Origin: Thermosulfuriphilus ammonigenes
GTDB lineage: Bacteria > Desulfobacterota > Thermodesulfobacteria > Thermodesulfobacteriales > ST65
Length of the DNA stretch: 64,000 bases
Assembly (NCBI RefSeq): GCF_011207455.1
Contig: NZ_CP048877.1
Span: forward strand, 1,852,576-1,916,575
Reading direction: 5' to 3'
The position numbers were made by a program, and so were the translations under genes. Below are positions 8,865 through 17,567 of the stretch, piece by piece (the stretch's first letter is position 1; every line of letters begins with the position of its first letter). Under the pieces are notes generated by a model, which saw only the letters and a list, made by a program, of their open reading frames with translations, made no database searches and had not been told where the DNA came from.

Positions 8865-9848
8865 ATGTTTATTCTTTATGTGACTTCGGGGGGGCGAGAT
8901 CTAGCCGAGAGACTGGCCTTACAGGCAGAAGAGGCCAGGGTTTTACCCTACAGTGAAGGAGCGGTTGCTGAGGCCTTTGGACGGAAGAGTCCCCTTGTAT
9001 TTATCGGGGCTCTGGGGATTGCTGTTCGGGCCATCGCCCCCTATCTAAGGGATAAATATCGGGATCCACCGGTAGTAGTTATAGATGAGGCGGGCCGTTT
9101 TGTTATCAGCCTGGTCTCTGGCCACCTGGGTGGGGGAAACGAGCTGGCCCAGGATCTGGCTGCCTATCTTAAGGCCATACCTGTAGTGACAACAGCCTCT
9201 GATGTCCGGGGGCTTCCGGCCCTAGATGTCTGGGCCCGTTCTCAGGGATTGGTAGTAGAGAACTGGTGGGCCATGCGTCGGGCCCAGGCCCTTTTGGTCC
9301 AGAAAAGATCCCTTTTGGTTTATAAAGAGATCTCTGGTCTGGAGCTTCCCCTGGGGCTTGAGCCGACGGCCTGGCCAGAGACAGCCCAGGTGATCATCTC
9401 CTTCCGTCCCGGCCTGGGACGGTCCCAGGCCCTGAGACTCTATGCCAAGGTTTTGGCTATTGGTGTGGGGGTTAACCGGGGTACCCGGGCCGAGGAGGTG
9501 ATCGAGGCCATTGAGACGGTCTTTCGGGAGCATGATCTCTGTCTGGCCTCAGCCGCTGTTATGGCCTCGGCCTGGGTTAAAAAAGATGAGCCAGGTCTCT
9601 ATGAGGCAGCCCGGGCCCTTGATCTACCAATTAAGTTTTTCTCTCGGGAGGAGATTGTCTCTGTCCCCGTTAAGAAGCCCTCAGCAGCGGTAGTCGCCGC
9701 CATTGGAGTGCCAGCGGTGGCTGAACCCTGTGCCCTTTTAGCCAGTGGGGCTAAGGAGATACTGGTGCCTAAAGTCAAAAAGGGAAACGTCACCGTGGCC
9801 GTAGCCCGATCCTCCAGCCCCCTTCTTGCCAGATCCGCCGGTCTCTAA
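8865..9848 (+). CDS. cbiG: Cobalt-precorrin-5A hydrolase
   Basis: A 327-residue anaerobic-pathway cobalamin enzyme that opens the delta-lactone of cobalt-precorrin-5A and releases acetaldehyde. The N-terminal half carries the family blocks VFIGALGIAVRAIAPYL, VVVIDEAGRFVISLVSGHLGGGNELA and VVTTASDV. The C-terminal half has the CbiG C-domain GVGVNRGTRAEEV and CALLASGAKEILVPK blocks. Both domains are fused, as in the full-length enzyme. A GTG at 8862 directly precedes the ATG at 8865, which I prefer. It is followed after 13 bp by cbiH. These two consecutive-step enzymes point to oxygen-independent B12 synthesis; the other cbi genes must lie elsewhere. Confidence 0.92.
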   Translation: MFILYVTSGGRDLAERLALQAEEARVLPYSEGAVAEAFGRKSPLVFIGALGIAVRAIAPYLRDKYRDPPVVVIDEAGRFVISLVSGHLGGGNELAQDLAAYLKAIPVVTTASDVRGLPALDVWARSQGLVVENWWAMRRAQALLVQKRSLLVYKEISGLELPLGLEPTAWPETAQVIISFRPGLGRSQALRLYAKVLAIGVGVNRGTRAEEVIEAIETVFREHDLCLASAAVMASAWVKKDEPGLYEAARALDLPIKFFSREEIVSVPVKKPSAAVVAAIGVPAVAEPCALLASGAKEILVPKVKKGNVTVAVARSSSPLLARSAGL

Positions 9849-9861
9849 TAACTTGGCCTTC

Positions 9862-10602
9862 ATGGCGGGTAAGATTTACGTTGTTGGTTTAGGCCCTGGT
9901 TCGGAGATGGAAATGACCTGTGAGGCTCAGGAGGCCTTGAGACGGGCGGAGGTTATTGTGGGTTACCATACCTATCTCCGGCTTATCCCGGGCTACTTAA
10001 AGGGCAAGGAAGTCTTCGGTAGCGGTATGCGTCAGGAAATCGTTCGTTGTCGCCGGGCCCTTGAGCTGGCCGCCTCGGGACGGACGGTAGCTGTAGTCTC
10101 AAGCGGAGACCCTGGAGTCTACGGTATGGCCGGTCTTGTCCTTGAGCTGATAGCCCAGCAGGGGCCAGAGGTGGAGGTGGAGGTTGTGGCCGGGGTTCCG
10201 GCCCTTTCTTTCTGTGCCGCCCGTCTTGGAGCCCCTTTAATGCACGACTTTGCGGTAATCTCTCTCTCTGATCTGCTCACCCCCTGGGAGCTTATTCTGC
10301 GTCGTATCGAGGCGGCAGCGGCGGCCGACTTTGTCATTGTCATTTATAATCCCCGAAGCAGTAAGCGACAGAGACATCTTCTTGAGGCCCGGGAGCAAAT
10401 TCTGCGTCATCGCTCACCTCAGACCCCGGTAGGTTTGGTGCGGGCGGCAGGAAGACCAGCGGAGGAGGTCTCCATTTGTACCCTGGAGGGGCTTGAGCCA
10501 GAACAGGTGGACATGCAGACTACTCTTATCGTGGGAAACTCTCAGACTTTTGTCTGGAAGGGGCGAATGATCACTCCTCGTGGCTACCGACTGCCATCTT
10601 GA
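9862..10602 (+). CDS. cbiH: Precorrin-3B / cobalt-factor III C17-methyltransferase
   Basis: A 246-residue tetrapyrrole methylase that uses SAM to methylate C17 with ring contraction, the step before CbiF/CbiG. GKIYVVGLGPGSEMEMT at the N-terminus is the SAM/substrate GxGPG loop. VVSSGDPGVYGMAGLVLE, VPALSFCAARLGAPLMHDF and YNPRSSKRQ are CbiH/CobJ signatures. The frame extends back to a TTG at 9826 that overlaps cbiG, but the ATG at 9862 gives the usual N-terminus. It overlaps the next gene at the stop codon (TTGA), so translation is probably coupled. The presence of CbiG favours the CbiH (cobalt, anaerobic) reading over CobJ. Confidence 0.92.
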   Translation: MAGKIYVVGLGPGSEMEMTCEAQEALRRAEVIVGYHTYLRLIPGYLKGKEVFGSGMRQEIVRCRRALELAASGRTVAVVSSGDPGVYGMAGLVLELIAQQGPEVEVEVVAGVPALSFCAARLGAPLMHDFAVISLSDLLTPWELILRRIEAAAAADFVIVIYNPRSSKRQRHLLEAREQILRHRSPQTPVGLVRAAGRPAEEVSICTLEGLEPEQVDMQTTLIVGNSQTFVWKGRMITPRGYRLPS

Positions 10603-11576
10603 GACTAATCAAAGTAGACAGAAAGAGTCAGGTCCTAAAGAAACCAGACTTTAAGTGTCTTAGGGGAATTCCGACCATAAACATCACCCGGGGGTGCTGG
10701 CACCGCTGTGTTTATTGTTATGCTCGCTCTTTTCCCCAGACTCCAAGCTCTGAGGTCTGGCTCTATCAGAATCTTCCCCAGCGCCTGAGAGAAGAGCTGA
10801 GGGCCGGCTTGAGAAGAGGGACTCTTCCGGCCTGGGTAGCCTTTTCTACGGCTTCAGACTGCTTTCAGCCCCTGGCGCCTGTCTTGGATGTCTGCTACCA
10901 GACTATGGCCCTCCTCCTTGAGAGCGGGGTGGGGGTTTCATTCCTCACCAAGGGGGTGATTCCCCGGAGATTTTTGGAACTCTTTAAGGGCTACCCGGGT
11001 AAGGTTTTTGCCCGGATAGGGTTGGTTTCTGTAAGCCATGACTACTGGCGTCTTTTTGAGCCTCGGGCGGCTCCTCCGGCTCAAAGACTGCTTAACCTCG
11101 CCAGCCTTGTGGAGGCCGGTCTGGAGGTCTCTGTTCGGATAGATCCTATAATTCCCGGGGTTACTGATCATCCAGAGCGCATGGAACAACTCTTCCGAAG
11201 GCTGGCCTCGCTGGGGGTGCGAGAAGTCTCGCTGAGCTATCTGGTTCTAAGGCCAGGGGTCAAACGTCAGATGATTCGGGCCTTGCCTCATCCCCTTTGG
11301 AGGGCTATTGAGGTCCACTTTCGAGGCCAACCCTGGCAGAAGGTAATTACTTCGGCCACCACCAAGCTTGTCCGGAAACCCTGGCGTCTCCACAGACTTC
11401 GACTCTTTGCGGAGATCGGCCGTTTCTATCACCTAGAGGTTAAAGTCTGCGGCTGCAAGAACCCGGATCTGCCTTTCAGCTCCTGTGATCCCTGGCCAGC
11501 CTTAGGTGAATCGCGCCTTCAGCTCGGACTTTTTGATCCCGGAGACCACGTTGACAGGAGCCCCTCCGACCATTAG
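10599..11576 (+). CDS. SPL-family radical SAM protein
   Basis: A 325-residue protein with CWHRCVYC at about residues 33-40, the CxxxCxxC cluster-binding motif of radical SAM enzymes, preceded by INITRGC as in the spore photoproduct lyase-like family. A second Cys set, CGCKN and SSC, sits near the C-terminus and could bind another metal or cluster. The start is a TTG that overlaps the cbiH stop. Family members repair or modify nucleic acids or have unknown roles; real spore photoproduct lyase activity is not expected outside sporeformers. It lies 11 bp before hrcA, so it may be expressed with the heat-shock genes. The substrate is unknown. Confidence 0.75.
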   Translation: MRLIKVDRKSQVLKKPDFKCLRGIPTINITRGCWHRCVYCYARSFPQTPSSEVWLYQNLPQRLREELRAGLRRGTLPAWVAFSTASDCFQPLAPVLDVCYQTMALLLESGVGVSFLTKGVIPRRFLELFKGYPGKVFARIGLVSVSHDYWRLFEPRAAPPAQRLLNLASLVEAGLEVSVRIDPIIPGVTDHPERMEQLFRRLASLGVREVSLSYLVLRPGVKRQMIRALPHPLWRAIEVHFRGQPWQKVITSATTKLVRKPWRLHRLRLFAEIGRFYHLEVKVCGCKNPDLPFSSCDPWPALGESRLQLGLFDPGDHVDRSPSDH

Positions 11577-11587
11577 TAAGATTACTG

Positions 11588-12616
11588 ATGATTCAGATTC
11601 CAGATCTTCCTGAAAGAGCTCATAAAATTCTCTGGGCAGTGGTGGAAATATATGTCCAGACAGCCGAGCCGGTGGGATCCCGGGCGGTAGCCAAAAGGCC
11701 AGAGATCGGGTGCTCTCCGGCCACCGTGCGAAACATTATGGCCGATCTGGAAGAGCTGGGGCTTCTCTACCAGCCCTATACCTCGGCTGGCCGGGTTCCT
11801 ACTGAGGCCGGATTTCGTTACTATATTCGCTTTATTCTCCAGTTTCGACGCCTTGATTCAGAAGATCTGGAGACCATCGAAGAGACTCTGAGCAAGCAAC
11901 CTATTGAAGATATCACCGCCCTTCTTAAGGGGGCTAGTCGCCTTCTTTCCCAGCTCTCCGGCCACACCGCTGTAGTCTTGTCACCCAGGGTGGGGCTTGA
12001 GAACCTGCGTCACGTGGAGTTTGTCCGCCTTAAAGAGGGGACCGTTCTGGTCATCTGCGTGGGTGAGGCCGGACAGGTGCAGAACCGACTCATTGAACTA
12101 AATGGAGATGTTTCTCAGGAGGGGCTGGATCGCTTTGCCCATTACCTGAATGAAAAGCTTGAACGCCTTTCCCTCCTTGAGGCCCGGGAAGAGATCCTTA
12201 AGGAAATGGAGGAAGAAAAGCGCCTCTTTGAGGGCCTCTATCAGGGGCTGGTCTCCTTAAAGGCCGGTGAAGAGCTCATCGTGGAGGGTAGCACCCGCCT
12301 TCTTGAGCACCCCGAGTTTAAACGCTTGGAGAAGCTGAGGGCGGTCCTCAAGGCCCTGGAGGAGAAGACGGTCCTTATTGAGATTCTGGACAAATGTTTT
12401 GCTGCTAAAGGGGTTCAGATTTTCATCGGTTCTGAAAGTAGCCTCGGAGACCTTAAAGACATCGGACTTATTGTCTCCCCTTACCGCAAGAGTGACCATC
12501 CGGTAGGGTCCCTGGGCATTTTAGGCCCCATGCGTATGGACTATGCCCGGGTGGTCCCCTTGGTAGAACATACGGCCAAGGTTTTAAGCCGCCTTCTGGA
12601 CAAAGTTGCCCTCTAG
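11588..12616 (+). CDS. hrcA: Heat-inducible transcription repressor
   Basis: A 342-residue HrcA. The N-terminal winged helix (residues about 1-75) includes SPATVRNIMADLEELGLL and the wing SAGRVPTEAGFRYY. The central GAF-like and C-terminal regions contain SPRVGLENLRHVEFVRL and SLGILGPMRMDYARVVPLVE. In other bacteria HrcA binds the CIRCE inverted repeat (TTAGCACTC-N9-GAGTGCTAA) to repress groE and dnaK operons and needs GroEL to stay active. I find no CIRCE near this gene, grpE or dnaK, so its targets are probably elsewhere, perhaps groESL. It is transcribed with grpE and dnaK downstream. Confidence 0.94.
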   Translation: MIQIPDLPERAHKILWAVVEIYVQTAEPVGSRAVAKRPEIGCSPATVRNIMADLEELGLLYQPYTSAGRVPTEAGFRYYIRFILQFRRLDSEDLETIEETLSKQPIEDITALLKGASRLLSQLSGHTAVVLSPRVGLENLRHVEFVRLKEGTVLVICVGEAGQVQNRLIELNGDVSQEGLDRFAHYLNEKLERLSLLEAREEILKEMEEEKRLFEGLYQGLVSLKAGEELIVEGSTRLLEHPEFKRLEKLRAVLKALEEKTVLIEILDKCFAAKGVQIFIGSESSLGDLKDIGLIVSPYRKSDHPVGSLGILGPMRMDYARVVPLVEHTAKVLSRLLDKVAL

Positions 12617-12726
12617 TCTTAACTTTTTTGCCGGCTCAAAAAAAGAGCTTTTGGAGGCCCAAGGGCAGAAGATAGCGTTTAAAAATGGGTAAGGTATATC
12701 ATCTTTTTAGGAAAGGACCACCAGCT

Positions 12727-13308
12727 ATGAGCGAGGTTAAAAAAGAAAACCATCAAGAAAAAGAAAAGGAATCTCTACAGGGGCAGACTGAAGCCCATCC
12801 TGAGGCCGGGGAACAGAGCTTAGAGGAACAGCTCAAAGCGGCCCAGCTGGAGGCCAAAAGATACTATGATCAAATGCTCCGCCTGGCCGCTGAGCTGGAA
12901 AACTTTAAAAAACAGGTTCGCCGCGAGAAGGAGGAGTATGCCAAGTATGCCCTGGAGGGGTTTGTCAGGGAGCTTTTGCCTTTTGTGGATAATCTTGAGC
13001 GGGCCCTGGAGCATGCTCAAAGACAGGCCGATGTGGAAAGTCTTATCCAGGGGATTGAGCTTACCTTAAAGGGATTTCTTAAGACCTTAGAGAAGTTTGG
13101 TCTTACCCAGTTTGAGGCCGTGGTGGGTGAGACCTTCAATCCGGAGATCCACGAGGCCTTAATGGTGGAAGAAACCCATGAGCACGAAGAAGGGGCGGTG
13201 GTCAAGGGCCTGCAGAAGGGTTATCGTTTGCATGAGAGGGTCTTAAGGCCCGCTCTGGTAGTGGTAGCCAAGAAACCAAAAGAAGATCAACCCTCCCAGA
13301 AAGATTAA
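12727..13308 (+). CDS. grpE: Nucleotide exchange factor GrpE
   Basis: A 193-residue co-chaperone that drives ADP release from DnaK. The long charged N-terminal coiled coil (about residues 10-90, rich in Glu, Lys and Gln) leads to the head domain with FVRELLPFVDNLERAL and the C-terminal KGYRLHERVLRPALVVVAK, a standard GrpE signature. The frame opens at an ATG at 12685, but that has no ribosome-binding site. The ATG at 12727 follows AGGAAAGG and gives the usual N-terminus. It lies between hrcA and dnaK, the classical heat-shock order, 43 bp ahead of dnaK. Confidence 0.93.
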   Translation: MSEVKKENHQEKEKESLQGQTEAHPEAGEQSLEEQLKAAQLEAKRYYDQMLRLAAELENFKKQVRREKEEYAKYALEGFVRELLPFVDNLERALEHAQRQADVESLIQGIELTLKGFLKTLEKFGLTQFEAVVGETFNPEIHEALMVEETHEHEEGAVVKGLQKGYRLHERVLRPALVVVAKKPKEDQPSQKD

Positions 13309-13351
13309 ATCTGGGGGTGAAGAATTTTGCTGAGTTTAGGAGGAGATAAAG

Positions 13352-15298
13352 ATGACTGAGAAGAAAGATCTTCATAAGGCAATAGGTATAGATCTGGGAA
13401 CCACGAACTCCTGTGTGGCCATGATGGAGGGGGGAGAGCCCAAGGTAATTGTCAACCAGGAGGGCCAGAGGACAACTCCCTCGGTGGTGGCCTTTACTGA
13501 GAGCGGTGAGATTCTGGTAGGGCTTTTGGCCAAACGTCAGGCCATTACCAACCCGGAGAATACCATTTTTGGGATCAAACGCCTCATGGGGCGGAAGTTC
13601 AACGACCCCATGGTCCAGGAATGGATGAAGAGGGTCCCTTACAAGATCGTTGAGGCCCCTAATGGCGATGCCCACGTGGAGGTCCGCGGTAAGCGCTACA
13701 GTCCTCCTGAGATCTCGGCCATGATCCTCCGCAAAATGAAGCAGACCGCCGAAGACTATATCGGCCAGGAGGTTAAAGAGGCCGTTATCACGGTGCCGGC
13801 CTATTTTGATGACTCCCAGCGGCAGGCCACCAAAGATGCCGGTCGTATCGCCGGCATTAATGTCCTGCGGATCATCAACGAACCCACAGCGGCCTGTCTG
13901 GCTTACGGACTGGACAAAAAGAAAGAGGGACGGATTGCGGTGTTTGATCTCGGAGGCGGTACCTTTGATATCTCCATCCTGGAGATTGGGGAAGGGGTCT
14001 TTGAGGTTAAATCAACCTCTGGAGACACCTTCTTGGGTGGAGAAGACTTTGACATGCGTCTGGTGGACTACATCGCCCAGGAGTTCCAAAAGGAGCACGG
14101 TATAGACCTCCGACAGGATCGGATGGCCCTTCAGCGTCTGAAGGAGGCTGCTGAAAAGGCCAAGATCGAACTTTCCACGGCGATGGAGACCGAAATTAAT
14201 CTGCCCTTTATTACTGCCGACACCAGTGGTCCCAAACACCTGGTGATGAAGATTACCCGGGCCAAACTGGAGAGCCTGGTAGAGGATCTTATTGCCAAAC
14301 TTGAGCCCCCTTGCCGCCAGGCCTTAAGCGATGCTGGTCTTACCCCCCAGGATATCGATGAGGTGATTCTGGTAGGTGGTATGACCCGGATGCCCCGGGT
14401 GCAGCAAAAGGTCAAGGAAATCTTTGGTCGCGAGCCAGCCAAGGGGGTCAATCCCGATGAGGTGGTGGCCATGGGGGCGGCTATTCAGGCCGGGGTCCTA
14501 AAGGGAGAGGTCAAAGATGTTCTCCTTCTTGACGTGACCCCGCTTTCTCTGGGTATTGAGACTCTGGGTGGAGTCTTTACGGTGATAATCCCTCGGGGCA
14601 CAACTATTCCCACCCGCAAGAGTCAGATTTTCACCACTGCGGCCGACAACCAGACCTCAGTGACAGTGCACGTTCTTCAAGGAGAGCGGCCTATGGCCGC
14701 TGATAATAAGAGTATTGGCCGCTTTGATCTGGTGGGTATCCCTCCGGCTCCTCGGGGGGTGCCTCAGATCGAGGTTACCTTTGACATCGATGCTGATGGT
14801 ATCCTCCACGTGACAGCCAAGGATCTAGCCACAGGCAAGGAGCAGTCTATTGTCATTAGGCCCTCCTCAGGGCTTACGGAGGAGGAGATCGAGCGAATGG
14901 TCAAAGAGGCCGAGGCCCATGCCGAGGAGGATCGTCGCAAGCGCGAACTTATCGAGGCCCGTAACCAGGCCGACACCCTTATCTACTCCACAGAAAAATC
15001 TCTTCAGGAGTTGGGCGACAAGGTTGATCCCGCCCTGCGCCAGGAGATCGAAGAGAAAATCAAGGAGCTCCGTCAGGCCATGGAGGGTAATGATCCGGCA
15101 GCTATCCGTCAGGCCTCTGAGGCCCTGACCAGAAGCAGTCATCGCTTGGCGGAAATGATCTACCAGAAGACAGCTCAAGCCGGTGGAGGTGCTCAGGCTG
15201 GAGGCCCTCAGGCCGGAGAGTCGGCTGCCGGAGGTCAATCTGGTGGCCAGTCTGGAGGTGATGAGGTCATTGACGCTGACTTTGAAGAAATGAAATAA
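13352..15298 (+). CDS. dnaK: Chaperone protein DnaK (Hsp70)
   Basis: A 648-residue Hsp70. It has the ATPase phosphate loop [34 protein letters not shown], the second phosphate loop [15 protein letters not shown] and [14 protein letters not shown]. The linker [19 protein letters not shown] leads to the substrate-binding domain and a helical lid. The C-terminus is a Gly/Gln-rich disordered tail with several AGG-type repeats ending in [12 protein letters not shown], the tip recognised by partners. It folds and protects proteins with GrpE and DnaJ; no dnaJ is in the window. AGGAGG precedes the ATG. A rho-independent terminator directly follows the stop. Confidence 0.97.
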   Translation: MTEKKDLHKAIGIDLGTTNSCVAMMEGGEPKVIVNQEGQRTTPSVVAFTESGEILVGLLAKRQAITNPENTIFGIKRLMGRKFNDPMVQEWMKRVPYKIVEAPNGDAHVEVRGKRYSPPEISAMILRKMKQTAEDYIGQEVKEAVITVPAYFDDSQRQATKDAGRIAGINVLRIINEPTAACLAYGLDKKKEGRIAVFDLGGGTFDISILEIGEGVFEVKSTSGDTFLGGEDFDMRLVDYIAQEFQKEHGIDLRQDRMALQRLKEAAEKAKIELSTAMETEINLPFITADTSGPKHLVMKITRAKLESLVEDLIAKLEPPCRQALSDAGLTPQDIDEVILVGGMTRMPRVQQKVKEIFGREPAKGVNPDEVVAMGAAIQAGVLKGEVKDVLLLDVTPLSLGIETLGGVFTVIIPRGTTIPTRKSQIFTTAADNQTSVTVHVLQGERPMAADNKSIGRFDLVGIPPAPRGVPQIEVTFDIDADGILHVTAKDLATGKEQSIVIRPSSGLTEEEIERMVKEAEAHAEEDRRKRELIEARNQADTLIYSTEKSLQELGDKVDPALRQEIEEKIKELRQAMEGNDPAAIRQASEALTRSSHRLAEMIYQKTAQAGGGAQAGGPQAGESAAGGQSGGQSGGDEVIDADFEEMK

Positions 15299-15308
15299 TC
15301 TTTTCAGA

Positions 15309-15340
15309 GGCAGGGCTTTGGGCCCTGCCTTTTGTTTTTT
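15309..15340 (+). terminator. Rho-independent terminator after dnaK
   Basis: GGCAGGGC (15309-15316) pairs perfectly with GCCCTGCC (15322-15329) around a five-base loop, followed by TTTTGTTTTTT. This ends the hrcA-grpE-dnaK transcript. The T tract runs straight into the ATG of the HU gene, so read-through or a start inside the hairpin would be needed to express HU. Confidence 0.85.
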
Positions 15341-15637
15341 ATGAACAAATCAGACCTGGTCAGAGAATTGGCTGAGAGGACAGGCCTTTCCCGGAGACAG
15401 GTCCGGGAAGCGGTGGAGACTATTCTGGAGGCTATTGCCGCTGCCCTGGAGAGAGGAGAAGGTCTGGAGATAAGGGGTTTTGGTTCCCTGAGAGTCAGGA
15501 ATCGGCGGGCCTACCGGGGGAGAAATCCTCGAACCGGGGAGAGCATCTCCGTGGCCCCCAAGAAGGTAGCTCTTTTTCGCTGTGGCAGGGAGATTAAAGA
15601 GGGGCTCAAGCGTCTGGATCTAGGCCCTCCGGAGTAG
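15341..15637 (+). CDS. HU/IHF-family DNA-bending protein
   Basis: A 98-residue nucleoid protein. KSDLVRELAERTGLSRRQVREAV is the N-terminal helical dimer body, and FGSLRVRNRRAYRGRNPRTGE is the HU/IHF beta-arm signature. It bends DNA non-specifically (HU-like) or as an IHF subunit. The ATG at 15341 abuts the T tract of the dnaK terminator and has no Shine-Dalgarno sequence, so translation may depend on read-through or a leaderless-like mRNA. Its last 18 bp overlap the convergent methyltransferase gene. The true IHF-alpha partner gene is at 17268-17567. This copy could be IHF-beta or HU; I cannot decide. Confidence 0.87.
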   Translation: MNKSDLVRELAERTGLSRRQVREAVETILEAIAAALERGEGLEIRGFGSLRVRNRRAYRGRNPRTGESISVAPKKVALFRCGREIKEGLKRLDLGPPE

Positions 15638-16945
15638 GGTGACTGTCTCTAAGTGAAAGGTCTGGGGGAACATGTCAAAGGGTTTGACATGGGACACCTG
15701 ATAACCGACCTCCTGAAGAAGACGCAGATCTCGAGCCAGAGTGGGAGGATCACAGGAGATGTAGATGATCTTCTCCGGGGCCACTTCTGGCAAGAATCGG
15801 ATTACCTCTTTACACCCTGACCTTGGGGGGTCAAGAAGCACGGTATCAAACCTTTCAGCCTCTTTGGTTAGCTTCCAGAGGCACTCGGCCGCCGAAAGCC
15901 TCTCAAACTGCAGGTTGTCAAGCCCCCACAAGCGCCGATTTTCCAGGGCATCATCAATGGCTCGATTGTCAAGATCTACCCCCAGGGCCCTTTTTACCTG
16001 GGTGGCTAAGGGAATGATGAAGTTTCCCATACCGCAGTGGAGATCAAGGGCGCTTTCCCCTTGAGCCAAGGAAAGGACATAGTCTATGAGGCGGAGATTA
16101 ACTGACCAGTTGGCCTGGGTGAAGACCTTGGGAGCGGCCACGAAGACTTGATCTCGCTCAAGTCCCAATAAATCTTTGGGAATGGGGAAGACCCTTCGGC
16201 CCTGCCAGCTGGCCTCAGAGGGAAAAGGGCCTTCCGGGGTCGGCCCTCTTAACCAGTAAAAAAAGGCCTTGATCTTGGGGACTTCTGCCAAAAATTCCTT
16301 TATGGTTTCTAGGTTTGGTCTTAATTTCAGCCAGACCAGGAAAACTACCCGGCCTTCCAGCGGGCTGACGGCTAAATCCACCCGTTTGGCTACTTGAGCC
16401 AGTCGCATCCAGGCCCGGGACAGGGAGAGGGTCTTGAGGACATCGTTAATTTCCTCCCGGGCCAGCAGGCATCTTTTTATCGGGACCAGCCTGTGGGAGC
16501 GGCGTTTAAGGAAACCCAAGGCCCCAGTTTCGGCCTGAACATGGAACTGAAGCTTGTGGCGGTAGGAGAAAGTCTCTGGGGAGGGAACGATTTTCCTTAC
16601 CAGATTCGGCGAAAGGCCGGCTATCCGTGCTAGCGTCTCCTTGAGGATCTCTTCCTTGAGGCGTAACTGGCCTTCATAGGAGATATGTTGCCACTGACAT
16701 CCCCCACAATGAGGGAGGTATTCACAGGCCGGGGAGATGCGCCAGTCGGAAGAGCGGAGGATCTCCTTGACTTCTCCCAGAGCATAGTCCCCTTCCAGGC
16801 GTTTTATCCGGATTTCTATCTCTTCTTCTGGCAGGGTGTCAGGGACGAAGACTACCCGGCCATCGGCCAGATGACCTAGGCCGTCACCTCCATAGACAAG
16901 TTTTTCGATCTTTATTTTTTCGAATTTTTGCCGCACTCCAAACAA
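15620..16945 (-). CDS. TrmA/RlmD-family RNA (uracil-5-)-methyltransferase
   Basis: A 441-residue SAM-dependent enzyme that methylates C5 of a uridine in 23S rRNA or tRNA. An N-terminal TRAM domain (IEKLVYGGDGLGHL) is followed by the Fe-S cysteines CEYLPHCGGCQW (first at about residue 73) and a later Cys. The methyltransferase core has ALDLHCGMGNFIIPLA, LLDPPRSGCKEV and the catalytic cysteine in YISCDPPTLARDL. It closest resembles RlmD (U1939/U747 type) because of the Fe-S motif. The start is a TTG at 16945 with GAGGGA eight bases upstream, 2 bp after the merR stop, so it is the last gene of the thrS-ihfA operon. Confidence 0.88.
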   Translation of the reverse strand: MFGVRQKFEKIKIEKLVYGGDGLGHLADGRVVFVPDTLPEEEIEIRIKRLEGDYALGEVKEILRSSDWRISPACEYLPHCGGCQWQHISYEGQLRLKEEILKETLARIAGLSPNLVRKIVPSPETFSYRHKLQFHVQAETGALGFLKRRSHRLVPIKRCLLAREEINDVLKTLSLSRAWMRLAQVAKRVDLAVSPLEGRVVFLVWLKLRPNLETIKEFLAEVPKIKAFFYWLRGPTPEGPFPSEASWQGRRVFPIPKDLLGLERDQVFVAAPKVFTQANWSVNLRLIDYVLSLAQGESALDLHCGMGNFIIPLATQVKRALGVDLDNRAIDDALENRRLWGLDNLQFERLSAAECLWKLTKEAERFDTVLLDPPRSGCKEVIRFLPEVAPEKIIYISCDPPTLARDLRLLQEVGYQVSHVKPFDMFPQTFHLETVTLLRRA

Positions 16946-16947
16946 AG

Positions 16948-17268
16948 TTAGTCCCTCTCAAGGAGTTCTTTGAGCTCTAAGAGCTCCCTTTTGATCTCCT
17001 GGAGCAGACTCTGATGGGTGGGCTTCTCAGCCAGCCTTTTTCGGGCTCCGGCAATGGTGAAGCCCTCATCATAGAGGAGTTTTTTTATCTGAAGAATAGT
17101 CTCGACGTCTTTGCGCCGATAAAGTCGCTGGCCGGCCACCCGTTTAGGGCGGATTTGAGGGAATTCCCTTTCCCAGTAACGAAGGACATGAGGCTCGAGC
17201 CCGCAAATCTCAGCCACTTCACCAATCCGGAAATAGGCCTTCTTGGGAATCGCGGCCTCTTTGGCCAT
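16948..17268 (-). CDS. MerR-family transcriptional regulator
   Basis: A 106-residue protein whose first 70 residues are a winged-helix MerR domain: [26 protein letters not shown], then the wing [16 protein letters not shown]. It lacks Cys clusters for metal sensing and has only a short charged helical tail, so it is a small MerR (the type often found next to ihfA in deltaproteobacteria) rather than a metal sensor. It probably acts as a nucleoid-linked or local regulator. Its ATG overlaps the ihfA stop (TGATG), which shows tight translational coupling. Its target is unknown. Confidence 0.85.
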   Translation of the reverse strand: MAKEAAIPKKAYFRIGEVAEICGLEPHVLRYWEREFPQIRPKRVAGQRLYRRKDVETILQIKKLLYDEGFTIAGARKRLAEKPTHQSLLQEIKRELLELKELLERD

Positions 17269-17567
17269 CAGCGGGCATTGAGATTCTTGCGCAGGGTGGG
17301 GCTAGGACGAAAAACAACGGTCTTCTGGTCGGGGATTTCGATGGCCTCGCCGCTTCGGGGAGAGACTCCCCGTCTTCCCCGTCTTTCGTAGGGCTCAAAG
17401 GTGCCAAAACGAACGATCTTTACCGGCTCCCCGATAATTAGGGCCTCTTTTATCAGTTCAAAGACCTCATCCACCACCCTGGACATGCTCCGGACTGAAA
17501 AACCGAGATTGTCGTGTAAATGCTGGGCCAGTTCCTTTTTAGTGACTGTCTTGTTTTTTTTCATCAT
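17268..17567 (-). CDS. ihfA: Integration host factor alpha-type subunit
   Basis: A 99-residue HU/IHF-family protein with [18 protein letters not shown] at the N-terminus and [21 protein letters not shown] as the beta-ribbon arm. The position directly after pheT is the conserved place of ihfA (himA), which supports the alpha-subunit name over HU. IHF bends DNA at specific sites and helps sigma-54 promoters and replication initiation. A sigma-54-type promoter is present at 29.2 kb. The start overlaps the pheT stop by four bases. Confidence 0.88.
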   Translation of the reverse strand: MMKKNKTVTKKELAQHLHDNLGFSVRSMSRVVDEVFELIKEALIIGEPVKIVRFGTFEPYERRGRRGVSPRSGEAIEIPDQKTVVFRPSPTLRKNLNAR

